DNA of 32,315 bases from CAYXXN01 sp964469055 (GTDB lineage: Bacteria; Acidobacteriota; Thermoanaerobaculia; Multivoradales; JAHEKO01), in the NCBI GenBank assembly GCA_964469055.1, contig CAYXXN010000007.1, forward strand, positions 1-32,315, read 5' to 3'. Shown here in pieces: positions 14,348 through 21,476 of the stretch. Numbering within the stretch: the stretch's first letter is position 1; every line of letters starts with the position of its first letter. The translations under genes and the position numbers were made by a program. Under the pieces are notes generated by a model. The model was not told the DNA's origin. It saw only the letters and a list, made by a program, of their open reading frames with translations, and did not search any database.

Positions 14348-15396
14348 GCCCTGGGGCCCCGGCGAGCCTCCTCGTCCTCACCGCGCTCACCGTCGTCCCG
14401 GCTGCCGCCGCTGGCGGTTACGCCTGGGACCTGCCCGCGGGCTTTCCCCAGCCGCTCGTCCCCGCCGACAACCCGATGAGCGCCGAGAAGGTGGAGCTCG
14501 GCCGCCGTCTCTTCTACGACCGGCGCCTCTCGGGCAACGGCGTCCAGGCCTGCGCCTCGTGCCACCAGCAGCGCTTGGCCTTCACCGACGGGAGGGCGCG
14601 AGCGGTGGGGTCGACGGGCGAAGGGCACCCGCGGGCCGCCATGAGCCTGACCAACGTCGCCTACAACGCCTCCTTCACCTGGACCGCACGCGGGCTCGCC
14701 TCCTTGGAGCGCCAGCTCCGGATGCCGCTCTTCGCCCGGCGGCCGGTCGAGCTCGGCCTGGCCGGCGCCGTGCGGTGGCTCGAGAGCGAGCTGGCGGGAG
14801 ACGCGGAGCTCTCGGAGCGTTTCGCCCGCGCCTTTCCCGGCGAGCCGCGAGCGGTGCGGATGGCCAACGTCGAGAAAGCCATCGCCAGCTTCGAGCGCAC
14901 CCTGATCTCCGGCGACTCGCCCTACGATCGGCTGCTGTTCCTCGGCGATCGCGAAGCCCTGTCGCCGGCGGCGAAGCGTGGCATGGAGCTCTTTTTCTCG
15001 CCGCGGCTGGCCTGCTCGCAGTGTCACGCCGGCTTCAACCTCTCGGGCCCGGTGGTCTTCGCGGGCTCGCCGCGCGCCGTGCCGGCGTTCCACAACACCA
15101 ACCTCTCGGGCGTGGGTGCCGGAGGCCAGCGGGACGCGAAGCGCTTTCGCGCCCCGACAGTGCGCAACGTGGCTGTGACGGCGCCCTACATGCACGACGG
15201 GAGCCTCGCCACCCTGGCGGAGGTCGTCGATCACTACGCGGCGGGCGGGCGGGCTCGGCCGCCGCACCCCGAGCGCAGCCCGCTCCTCGAGGGCTTCACC
15301 CTGGCAGCCGGAGAGGGCGACGCTCTCATCGCCTTCCTCGCGTCGTTGACGGATCCCCAGTTCCTAGCCCAGCCGCACTTCGGTCCGCCGAGCTAG
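14344..15396 (+). CDS. Di-heme c-type enzyme, MbnH / MXAN_0977 family (MauG-CCP superfamily)
   Basis: 350-residue periplasmic di-heme protein. The start is the GTG at 14344 overlapping the upstream stop; it gives a clean signal peptide (LLVLTALTVVPAAAAGG), and longer in-frame versions lack one. Two c-heme sites: CASCH at residues 70-74 and CSQCH at 224-228. The opening WDLPAGFPQPLVPADNP, then ELGRRLFYDRRLSGNG, TDGRARAVGSTGEGHPR and a C-terminal APYMHDGSLATLAEVVDHYA, are what I recall for the MXAN_0977/MbnH group rather than ordinary cytochrome c peroxidases. MbnH of methanotrophs uses peroxide to convert a Trp of its partner MbnP to kynurenine. Here the partner could be the TPR protein or an unlinked MbnP. 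Subfamily is from memory; the superfamily is certain. Confidence 0.9.
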   Translation: MSPGAPASLLVLTALTVVPAAAAGGYAWDLPAGFPQPLVPADNPMSAEKVELGRRLFYDRRLSGNGVQACASCHQQRLAFTDGRARAVGSTGEGHPRAAMSLTNVAYNASFTWTARGLASLERQLRMPLFARRPVELGLAGAVRWLESELAGDAELSERFARAFPGEPRAVRMANVEKAIASFERTLISGDSPYDRLLFLGDREALSPAAKRGMELFFSPRLACSQCHAGFNLSGPVVFAGSPRAVPAFHNTNLSGVGAGGQRDAKRFRAPTVRNVAVTAPYMHDGSLATLAEVVDHYAAGGRARPPHPERSPLLEGFTLAAGEGDALIAFLASLTDPQFLAQPHFGPPS

Positions 15397-15415
15397 CTCG
15401 ATCGGCGCCTCGCCT

Positions 15416-16132
15416 TCAGAAGCGCCAGGAGAGGCCGCCACTGAACTCACGGCCCGAGAGGTCGAGGGCGCCCAGATCCGCGAAGTCACCCGACAACTCG
15501 TCCTCGGCCTCGTCCCAGCGGGCCTCGGCGAAGAGCACGATCTCGGAGCCCAGGGGCACGTCGATGCCCGCCGCGTAGTACCAGCCGAAGGCGGCGCCGT
15601 CGTCGGTGAACGTGGCGCTGAAGATGAAGGGCTCCGGAGGCGTGAAGGCGATGAAATCGCCGGACTCCTCGAGGGTCCAGATGTAGAGACCGCCGCCGGC
15701 GCCGAGCCAAGGCTGAACGGGCGCCTCCGACCCGGTGAGGCTGGCGCGCACGCCGAGGGTGAGAGTGCCGATGTCGAGCAGCGTGTCATGGACGATGTCG
15801 AGCCCGTTCTCGTCCACGAAGTCACGATAGAACTGGCTCGATTCCGTGCTGTAGGCGGAGCCCCCCACGACCAGGCTCAGACGAGGGCCGAGGTGTCGCA
15901 GGTACTCGAGGCCGCCGATCAGGTCCTCGAAGTCCTCTGGAGAGCCGGTGAAGTCGAGCTGCTTGTTCTGCCAGTACGCGGACTCGCCGCTCGGCTCGAA
16001 CAGCCCGAGCCGGAAACGGAGCTCGTTGGCGGCGGTATAGGGCCGGTAACCGGCGCCCTGCGCCCAGACCGGCCCGGCCGCGAAGCCCGCCGCCAGGACG
16101 AGCCCGAAGGTCCTGAACGATCTGAAGGTCAT
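15416..16132 (-). CDS. Outer-membrane beta-barrel protein
   Basis: 238 residues from the ATG at 16132, chosen because GGGAGGGAGAAC directly precedes it and it begins at the signal peptide (FGLVLAAGFAAGPVWAQG). An in-frame start at 16180 would add 16 residues before the signal and is less likely. The mature part alternates polar and hydrophobic residues with Gly/Trp/Tyr-rich strands (LWLGAGGGLYIW-like pattern, FGWYYAAGIDVPLG, IVLFAEARWDEAE) and ends in Phe (LSWRF), the usual BAM recognition signal. Size fits an 8-stranded barrel of the OmpA-like/OmpW-like class. Convergent with the di-heme gene (19 bases apart). Ligand or function unknown. Confidence 0.82.
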   Translation of the reverse strand: MTFRSFRTFGLVLAAGFAAGPVWAQGAGYRPYTAANELRFRLGLFEPSGESAYWQNKQLDFTGSPEDFEDLIGGLEYLRHLGPRLSLVVGGSAYSTESSQFYRDFVDENGLDIVHDTLLDIGTLTLGVRASLTGSEAPVQPWLGAGGGLYIWTLEESGDFIAFTPPEPFIFSATFTDDGAAFGWYYAAGIDVPLGSEIVLFAEARWDEAEDELSGDFADLGALDLSGREFSGGLSWRF

Positions 16133-16212
16133 GTTCTCCCTCCCTCGCGGCGGCGCGGAGGGCGCCGCCGACCGAGCCACACAGCAACCTCGGTGCCAGG
16201 CCGCTGCCGGCG

Positions 16213-16231
16213 CCGGCTCGGCCCGAGCCGG
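16213..16231. repeat. Perfect 9-1-9 inverted repeat in divergent intergenic region
   Basis: CCGGCTCGG C CCGAGCCGG lies between the beta-barrel gene and ispH, which are divergently transcribed. That makes an operator or structural role more likely than a terminator. GC richness raises the chance expectation. Confidence 0.45.
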
Positions 16232-16261
16232 GGCGGCGGGCCTCCTCCCGCCCTATGGCGA

Positions 16262-16284
16262 GGACGGCCGCCGTCCCCGGGGAC
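16262..16284. repeat. Two overlapping perfect inverted repeats upstream of ispH
   Basis: GGACGG-CCG-CCGTCC (16262-16276) overlaps the 12-bp palindrome GTCCCCGGGGAC (16273-16284). The second covers about -32 to -21 relative to the predicted ispH transcription start, where a regulator would touch a promoter that lacks a good -35. Confidence 0.45.
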
Positions 16285-16289
16285 GCGGT

Positions 16290-16298
16290 TGCTAAGAT
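16290..16298 (+). promoter_or_regulatory. Extended -10 promoter of ispH (leaderless)
   Basis: TGC TAAGAT ends six bases before the ATG at 16305. The predicted transcription start equals the start codon, so no Shine-Dalgarno is used. Confidence 0.55.
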
Positions 16299-16304
16299 CC
16301 CCAC

Positions 16305-17165
16305 ATGCGGTTCAAGCGCGCCGGCAAGTACGGCTTCTGCGCCGGCGTGCGCATCGCCGATAAGAAGGTCAAGCACTTCGCGGGTCTGGCAGCCGGCGAA
16401 GGCCGCCTCCTCGGCCAGGTGGTGCACAACGAGCGGGTGGTCGAGGAGATGGCGGGCCTGGGGGTGCCCACCGTCGAGCGGCTGGAGGAGGTGCAGGCAG
16501 GCACCGTGATCTTCTCCGCGCACGGGGTGCCGCCGTCCTTCCACACCGCGGCCCAGACCCGGGGCCTGAAGGTCCTCGACACGACCTGCCCCTTCGTCTA
16601 CGACATCCATGAGGAAGCGGAAACGGCGGCGGCGGCCGGCGCACACCTGGTCTTCATCGGCGAGCCCCACCACCGTGAGGTGATCGGCTACACCCGAGAC
16701 CGGGATCCCGCGACCTACCACGTGCTATCGACCCTGGCCGAGGCGACCGCCGTCGACTGGAACCGCTACCCGAAGGTCAAGATCCTCTACCAAACGACGC
16801 TGAACGCGGCGGAGTACGAAGACGTGGCGCGCACCATCGAGGAGCGCGTCGCGGAGGCCACGCGCGCCGACACGATCTGCTACGCGACCAAGGAGAACCA
16901 GGACGCCGCACGCGAGCTCGCCGCCGATCCCGACATCGACGTGATCCTGGTCATCGGCGGGCGCCGCAGCGCCAACACGCGCCACCTGTGGGAGGTGTGC
17001 CGGGCGCTCAAGCCGAGCTACCTCGTGCACGACGTCGAGGATCTGGCCCCCGAGTGGTTCGATGGCGTCACGACGGTGGGCATCACCGCCGGCGCCTCGA
17101 CGCCCGACTACCTCGTCGACGAGATCGAGCAGGCTGTCCGCGATCTCCGTGCCCAGCCTGCTTGA
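16305..17165 (+). CDS. ispH: 4-hydroxy-3-methylbut-2-enyl diphosphate reductase
   Basis: Last enzyme of the non-mevalonate isoprenoid pathway: a 4Fe-4S protein that reduces HMBPP to IPP and DMAPP. 286 residues, normal for the family. Three cluster cysteines are in place: C12 (YGFCAGV), C95 (TTCPFV) and C192 (ICYATKENQDA). SAHGV, the VVHN motif and GITAGASTPD near the C-terminus are also typical; GEPHHREVIG replaces the commoner GHPEV form. The ATG at 16305 is six bases after a TAAGAT box, which predicts a leaderless mRNA. The last 17 bases overlap the start of the phosphate acyltransferase gene. Confidence 0.95.
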   Translation: MRFKRAGKYGFCAGVRIADKKVKHFAGLAAGEGRLLGQVVHNERVVEEMAGLGVPTVERLEEVQAGTVIFSAHGVPPSFHTAAQTRGLKVLDTTCPFVYDIHEEAETAAAAGAHLVFIGEPHHREVIGYTRDRDPATYHVLSTLAEATAVDWNRYPKVKILYQTTLNAAEYEDVARTIEERVAEATRADTICYATKENQDAARELAADPDIDVILVIGGRRSANTRHLWEVCRALKPSYLVHDVEDLAPEWFDGVTTVGITAGASTPDYLVDEIEQAVRDLRAQPA

Positions 17166-18132
17166 GCGCTGGCGCGCGCGCCTCTCCGGCCGCCGGGCGC
17201 GCATCGCTCTCCCGGAGGCCGAGGACCCGCGCGTGCTCGCGGCCGCCGCGATGGCCCGCGCCGAGGGCTGGTGCGAGCCGCTGCTGGTGGGCGATGCTGG
17301 GGCCATCCACCGCGCCGCGGCGACGGCCTTGGCGAGCCAGCCGCCCGGCGAGATCATCGATCCCACCCTCGATCCGGACGCTCCCCGCCTCGCCGACCAC
17401 CTCGCCGCCAGGCTCCGGGCGCGGGGCCAGCCGGCGGCCGAGGCGGCGGCGCTCGCCCGCGGCCCCCTCGACTACGCTGGCCTCCTCCTCGCCGCCGGTC
17501 GCGCCGACGGCGCGGTGATGGGCGCCGTCGCGACCACCGGCGAGACGATCCGCGTGGCCCTGCGGACGGTCGGGCTGGCCCCAGGACGGGCCTTGCTCTC
17601 CTCCTGCTTCGTGATGGAGCCCCACGAGGGTCCGGCGCTCATCTACAGCGACGCGGGGGTGGTGCCCGACCCCGACCCCGACCAGCTCGCCGAGATCGCG
17701 ATCGCCGCCGCGAGGAGCTGCCGGGTCCTCCTCGGCGCGGAGCCGCGGGTGGCGCTGCTCTCGTTCGCGACCCCGGGGAGGGCCGCGCATCCGCGGGTGG
17801 AGAAGGGGCAGGCCGCAGTCGCGCGACTGGCGGCACGGCGGGTGGACTTCCTCTTCGACGGCGAGCTCCAGGCGGACGCCGCGCTGGTGCCCGACGTGGC
17901 GGCCCGCAAGGCGCCGGGCAGCCCGGTCGCCGGCCGCGCCAACGTCCTCGTCTTCCCCGACCTCGACGCCGGCAACATCGCCTACAAGCTCAGCGAGCGA
18001 CTGGCGGGCGCGCGAGCGATCGGGCCCCTGCTCCAAGGCCTGGCGGCGCCGCTCCACGACCTCTCCCGCGGCTGCAGCGCCGCGGACGTCGCCGCGGTAA
18101 TGCTCGCCGCGGCAGTGCAGGCGCTCGGCTAG
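17149..18132 (+). CDS. Phosphate acetyl/butyryltransferase family protein
   Basis: 327 residues from the GTG at 17149, giving MPSLLERWRARLSG, the usual N-terminus of phosphate acyltransferases. An in-frame start at 17062 lies inside ispH and would add unrelated sequence. Family features: IALPEAEDPRVLAAA, LLVGDAG, GRADGAVMGAVATTGETIRVAL, LSSCFVMEP, VDFLFDGELQADAALVPDVAARKAPGSPVAGRANVLVFPDLDAGNIAYK (read in pieces) and a closing DVAAVMLAAAVQAL. It would interconvert acyl-CoA and acyl phosphate, probably acetyl (Pta). No acetate kinase gene is in the window, so acetyl versus butyryl is open. Overlaps ispH by 17 bases; convergent with the ABM gene. Confidence 0.9.
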   Translation: MPSLLERWRARLSGRRARIALPEAEDPRVLAAAAMARAEGWCEPLLVGDAGAIHRAAATALASQPPGEIIDPTLDPDAPRLADHLAARLRARGQPAAEAAALARGPLDYAGLLLAAGRADGAVMGAVATTGETIRVALRTVGLAPGRALLSSCFVMEPHEGPALIYSDAGVVPDPDPDQLAEIAIAAARSCRVLLGAEPRVALLSFATPGRAAHPRVEKGQAAVARLAARRVDFLFDGELQADAALVPDVAARKAPGSPVAGRANVLVFPDLDAGNIAYKLSERLAGARAIGPLLQGLAAPLHDLSRGCSAADVAAVMLAAAVQALG

Positions 18133-18152
18133 CAGCAGCGACCCACAAGGCG

Positions 18153-18875
18153 CTAGAGCTTGTTGGCCACCACCAGGTTGTAGCCGCGCACCGACAGCGC
18201 CGAGGACGAGCTGCCCTCGGCGTGGGCCAGGTGCCAGCTCTGCAGGTCAGCGAAGGTGTCCTTGAACTGGGCGGTGAGATCGTCGCTGGCGCCGGAGAGC
18301 TCGTAGCGGATGGCGCTCTCCTCGCTGTCCCAGATCGAGATGGAGACGAACCGGTCGGGCTCGCGGGGGTCCTCGACCAGGAAGACACCGCGGCATCCCC
18401 TGACGTTCTCGAGCTCGGGGATGACGAGCCGCATGAAACGCTCCTTGAACTCCTCGGCGGCGCCGGGGCGCACCTGCACGGAGACGAGACGCACGTGGAT
18501 GGTCGGCAGAATCGCGTCGTCGAGGATGGCGCTGGCCTCGACGCGGTAGGCCACAGCGGGCGAGCGGCCCGGGGGGACCCGTGTGCCCGGCTTGAGCGTG
18601 CGGACCTGCCAGGCAGTCGACCCCGCGAGATAGGGCATGCCGCGCTCGAGGAGGCGCCGGAACACAGGGCTCGCCTCGTAGGCCTCTAGGTGCTCGGTGG
18701 AGCGCCAGAGGGTGAGCCCGACGAGCTCGTCCGGGTGCACGGTCTGCTGCAGGAGGGCGGCGAACTCGCAGCCTTCGGTGGCGTCGAGGGCGGGGACCAC
18801 CTGCTCGACGTAGAAGCGCCGAAATTCAGGCAGCTTGCCCTCTTGCACCTGGAGGTGGAAGAAGCGCATGTACAT
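18153..18875 (-). CDS. Tandem antibiotic-biosynthesis-monooxygenase (ABM) domain protein
   Basis: About 240 residues made of two ferredoxin-like ABM domains: MYMRFFHLQVQEGKLPEFRR to VFRRLLE (about 1-80) and IHVRLVSVQVRPGAAEEFKE to SWHLA (about 125-215), each with the typical strand-helix pattern and W/R/S-T-E sequences (TLWRSTEHLEAYE, SIWDSEESAIRYE). ABM proteins are usually small dimers that oxidise quinone-like or other aromatic substrates, or degrade heme; no heme-binding motif stands out here. The ATG at 18875 is preceded by GAGGAG. The alternative is a GTG at 18923, five bases after a TAAGAT box, which would be leaderless and add 16 residues. A tandem fusion can replace the usual dimer. 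Confidence 0.75.
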   Translation of the reverse strand: MYMRFFHLQVQEGKLPEFRRFYVEQVVPALDATEGCEFAALLQQTVHPDELVGLTLWRSTEHLEAYEASPVFRRLLERGMPYLAGSTAWQVRTLKPGTRVPPGRSPAVAYRVEASAILDDAILPTIHVRLVSVQVRPGAAEEFKERFMRLVIPELENVRGCRGVFLVEDPREPDRFVSISIWDSEESAIRYELSGASDDLTAQFKDTFADLQSWHLAHAEGSSSSALSVRGYNLVVANKL

Positions 18876-18928
18876 CTGCTGCTCCTCGTGGCGCCAAGTC
18901 CACGCCGTGACGGATGAGGCCACCGGCT

Positions 18929-18934
18929 ATCTTA
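18929..18934 (-). promoter_or_regulatory. -10 box of the ABM gene
   Basis: TAAGAT on the minus strand. It could drive a leaderless GTG start at 18923 or, with a leader of about 48 bases, the Shine-Dalgarno-led ATG at 18875. Confidence 0.4.
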
Positions 18935-19007
18935 GCCCGATGGCGGCGTCGCCGTTTCCCGGACGTGGTGGCCGGTGTAAGGTCGAGCTCGGTCCTGGAG
19001 GGCACGG

Positions 19008-20270
19008 ATGAGAGTCCTGGTCGTCGGCAGCGGCGGTCGCGAGCACGCGCTCTGCTGGAAGCTCTCCCAGAGCCCGCTCTCCACGGTGCTCTTCTGCGCG
19101 CCGGGGAACCCCGGCACCGCGGAGGTGGCCGAGAACGTCGATCTCGCGGTCGACGATATCGAGGGCCTCGCGCACTTCGCCGCCGAGCGGCGCATCGACC
19201 TGACTCTCGTCGGCCCCGAGCTGCCCCTGACCATTGGGTTGGCCGACCGATTGGAAGAGGCAGGTCTCCCGATCTTCGGGCCGCGGCGCCGGGCGGCGCG
19301 CCTCGAAGGCAGCAAGGTCTTCGCCAAAGAGTTCATGGCCCGGCACGGCGTGCCGACAGCCCGCTTCCAGGTGGTCGGCAGCCGCCCGGAAGCCGCGGCA
19401 GCGGCGCGCGAGTTCGGCCTGCCGGTCGTGCTCAAGGCGGACGGCCTCGCGGCCGGCAAGGGTGTGCTGATCCCGGCCGACGAGGCGGAGCTCGTCGGGG
19501 CGCTGGACGCCCTCTTCGACGAGCGCCGTTTCGGCGCCGCCGCCGACCGCGTCGTGGTCGAGGAATGCCTCGCCGGTGAGGAGGTGTCGATGATCGCCCT
19601 CGCCGACGGCCGCCGGTTGCTGGCCTTGGCGACGACCAAGGACTACAAGCGGATCGGCGAGGGCGACGTGGGACCCAACACCGGCGGCATGGGCGCGCAC
19701 AGCCCGTCAGGGGTGATCGCCGAGGCCGAGGCGCAGGCACTCGCCGCGCGGCTCTTGCAACTCGTGCTCGACGGCATGGCCGCCGAGGGTGAGCCGTTCG
19801 TCGGCGTGCTCTACGCCGGGCTCATGCTCACCGCCGACGGTCCACGGGTGCTCGAGTTCAACGTGCGCTTCGGCGACCCGGAGTGCCAGCCGCTGATGCT
19901 GCGCCTGGTGAGCGACCTGCTGCCGGTGCTGGCAGCCGGCGCGGCGAAGGACTTCGCCGGTGCCCGGCTCGCCTTCGACGACGCCGCCGCGGCCTGCATC
20001 GTCCTGGCCAACGCCGGCTATCCCGGAACTCCCGCCGCTGGGGATCCCATCGTCGGGCTGGAGGCGGCGGCGGGCGAGGGAGCGGTGGTCTTCCACGCCG
20101 GCACGCGACGCGACGCCGGCCAGCTGCTGGCCACCGGCGGCCGCGTGCTCGGGGTCTGCGCGTCGGGAGCCGACCTCTCCGAAGCCCTCGCCCGAGCCTA
20201 CGCTGCTGCCGACCGCATCCACTGGCCCCACAAGGTGTTGCGGCGCGACATCGGCCGTCGTTTGCTTTGA
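19008..20270 (+). CDS. purD: Phosphoribosylamine-glycine ligase
   Basis: Second step of purine synthesis: ATP-dependent ligation of glycine to phosphoribosylamine in the cytoplasm. 420 residues, normal length. N-terminal VLVVGSGGREHALCWKL and FCAPGNPGTA are the GARS opening; GPELPLTIGLADRLE follows. The ATP-grasp part includes VLKADGLAAGKGV, VVEECLAGEEVS, the family signature GPNTGGMGAHSP and EFNVRFGDPECQPLM. The C-terminal domain ends WPHKVLRRDIGRRLL. Start supported by GGAGGG seven bases upstream; a weak -10 (TAAGGT, 18978-18983) lies before it. Its TGA stop is inside the TTGACA -35 of the ricT promoter. Confidence 0.96.
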   Translation: MRVLVVGSGGREHALCWKLSQSPLSTVLFCAPGNPGTAEVAENVDLAVDDIEGLAHFAAERRIDLTLVGPELPLTIGLADRLEEAGLPIFGPRRRAARLEGSKVFAKEFMARHGVPTARFQVVGSRPEAAAAAREFGLPVVLKADGLAAGKGVLIPADEAELVGALDALFDERRFGAAADRVVVEECLAGEEVSMIALADGRRLLALATTKDYKRIGEGDVGPNTGGMGAHSPSGVIAEAEAQALAARLLQLVLDGMAAEGEPFVGVLYAGLMLTADGPRVLEFNVRFGDPECQPLMLRLVSDLLPVLAAGAAKDFAGARLAFDDAAAACIVLANAGYPGTPAAGDPIVGLEAAAGEGAVVFHAGTRRDAGQLLATGGRVLGVCASGADLSEALARAYAAADRIHWPHKVLRRDIGRRLL

Positions 20271-20295
20271 CAGGGTTGAGGGTGGGTGCCACAAT
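20267..20295 (+). promoter_or_regulatory. Promoter of the ricT-hfq-pdxA operon
   Basis: Perfect -35 TTGACA (20267-20272), 17-base spacer, -10 CACAAT (20290-20295). The -35 overlaps the purD stop codon. Transcription should start near 20302, which rules out the in-frame ATG at 20294 and leaves a leader of about 105 bases before the ATG at 20408. Confidence 0.6.
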
Positions 20296-20407
20296 GGCGC
20301 CAATTTCAGGTCCGAGCCAGATCGGCTCGCTGGCCACGTCGGTCAGGCGCCGGCTCTGCCTTGCCGGCGGTCCTGGTATCGAAAATGCACGGAGACTCCT
20401 AGACGCC

Positions 20408-21139
20408 ATGGCTGGCTGCTCCGGGTGCGCCTTCAAGGGTCATTCGACCGCCATCGAAGACAACTTCGTCGGCGTGCGATTCGGCGAGGAGACCAACGAG
20501 ACGCTCTGCGCCACAGGCGGGAAGATCTTCGGCCGCGGCGATGCGGTGATCGTCGAGCGCGAGGCCGGCCCCGCCTACGGCCGTGTCGAGCACTCGCCGA
20601 TGCCGGTCTTCAAGCCTTGCCAGAAGTCGAGTGCCGAACGTATCCTGCGTCCGGCCACCGACAAGGACACGAGCGACCACGACCGCCAGCTCGCCAACGA
20701 AGCGACGGCGCGCGCCTTCGTTCGCGAACGGGCTCGCGGCCTCGGCCTCGATCTCAAGGTCTCGCGCGTGGACTTCTCGCTCAACGGCAAGCGGGCCACG
20801 GTCTACTTCACCGCCGAGCAACGGGTCGACTTTCGCGAGTTGGTGCGAGATGTGGCGCGTCGCTTCTCGGCCAAGGTGCGGATGGCGCAGGTCGGCGCGC
20901 GGGACGAGGCCGGCTTGTTGGGCGGTGTCGGCGTTTGCGGCCGCACCCTGTGCTGCTCGACTTGGCTCCACGATTTCCGCCCGATCTCCATCCAGATGGC
21001 CAAGCGCCAGAACTTGACGCTCAACCCTTCGAAGATCTCGGGTCAGTGCGGTCGCCTCTTGTGCTGTCTGGCTTACGAAGACGACCAATACGACCCGCCT
21101 CCGCACGGGGGCCCGGAGCCCCAGTCCGCCCATGTCTGA
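20408..21139 (+). CDS. ricT: PSP1-domain protein, RicT (YaaT) homologue
   Basis: 243 residues from the ATG at 20408 (MAGCSGCAFKG). An in-frame ATG at 20294 sits in the predicted -10 box and is rejected. The PSP1 family is recognised from VGVRFGE near the N-terminus, VFKPCQKSS, LDLKVSRVDFSLNGKRATVYFTAEQRVDFR and above all GVCGRTLCCSTWL and KISGQCGRLLCC with their paired cysteines. In Bacillus, RicT/YaaT acts with RicA and RicF in an Fe-S-containing complex that affects RNase Y-dependent RNA processing and phosphorelay. The extra Cys pair at the N-terminus (CSGC) could add a metal ligand. Overlaps the Hfq-like gene by 8 bases, a telling link to RNA metabolism. Confidence 0.9.
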   Translation: MAGCSGCAFKGHSTAIEDNFVGVRFGEETNETLCATGGKIFGRGDAVIVEREAGPAYGRVEHSPMPVFKPCQKSSAERILRPATDKDTSDHDRQLANEATARAFVRERARGLGLDLKVSRVDFSLNGKRATVYFTAEQRVDFRELVRDVARRFSAKVRMAQVGARDEAGLLGGVGVCGRTLCCSTWLHDFRPISIQMAKRQNLTLNPSKISGQCGRLLCCLAYEDDQYDPPPHGGPEPQSAHV

Positions 21140-21476
21140 GTCGATCGCCAACCGCAAGCTCATCCGCCCCGAGGCCGATCGCCGGCGAGAGGGCTCCTCG
21201 GGCGCCGTGCGTCGCAAGCAGACGCCTCCCGAGCAGACGAACGCCGAGGAGTTCTACTACCTGAAGCAGATGGCCGCCAAGACGCCGATGGTCGTCGTGC
21301 TGACCAACGGCGAGGAGCTCCGCGGCTGGATCGAGTGGTACGACAAGGGCTCGCTCAAGCTCAACCGTCACCGCGAGCCGAACCTCTTGATCCTCAAGCA
21401 CAACATCCGCTACCTGTACAAGGAAGAGGAAGTGCGGCGTCGCGGCCGGCGCGTCGCGGCCGACCCGGGCGACTGA
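21132..21476 (+). CDS. hfq: Hfq-like Sm-fold RNA-binding protein
   Basis: 114 residues. The Sm fold is visible as FYYLKQMAAKTPMVVVL, then NGEELRGWIEWYDKGSLKLN (Sm1) and PNLLILKHNIRYLYK (Sm2). In Sm2 the KH pair corresponds to the YKH of classical Hfq. It is flanked by a basic, probably disordered N-terminus of about 38 residues (MSESIANRKLIRPEADRRRE) and an Arg-rich tail (EVRRRGRRV). Hfq forms hexameric rings that bind small RNAs and mRNAs. The classical QDPFLN N-terminal helix and SQMVYKHAIS core are replaced, so this is a divergent form of the kind annotated as Hfq in Acidobacteriota (recollection). Overlaps ricT by 8 bases and pdxA by 4. Confidence 0.75.
   Translation: MSESIANRKLIRPEADRRREGSSGAVRRKQTPPEQTNAEEFYYLKQMAAKTPMVVVLTNGEELRGWIEWYDKGSLKLNRHREPNLLILKHNIRYLYKEEEVRRRGRRVAADPGD

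Noticed and set aside
20294..20407. Alternative upstream ATG start for ricT (20294)
   Set aside because: It lies within the predicted -10 box of the TTGACA promoter, and the added residues do not look like the PSP1 family N-terminus.
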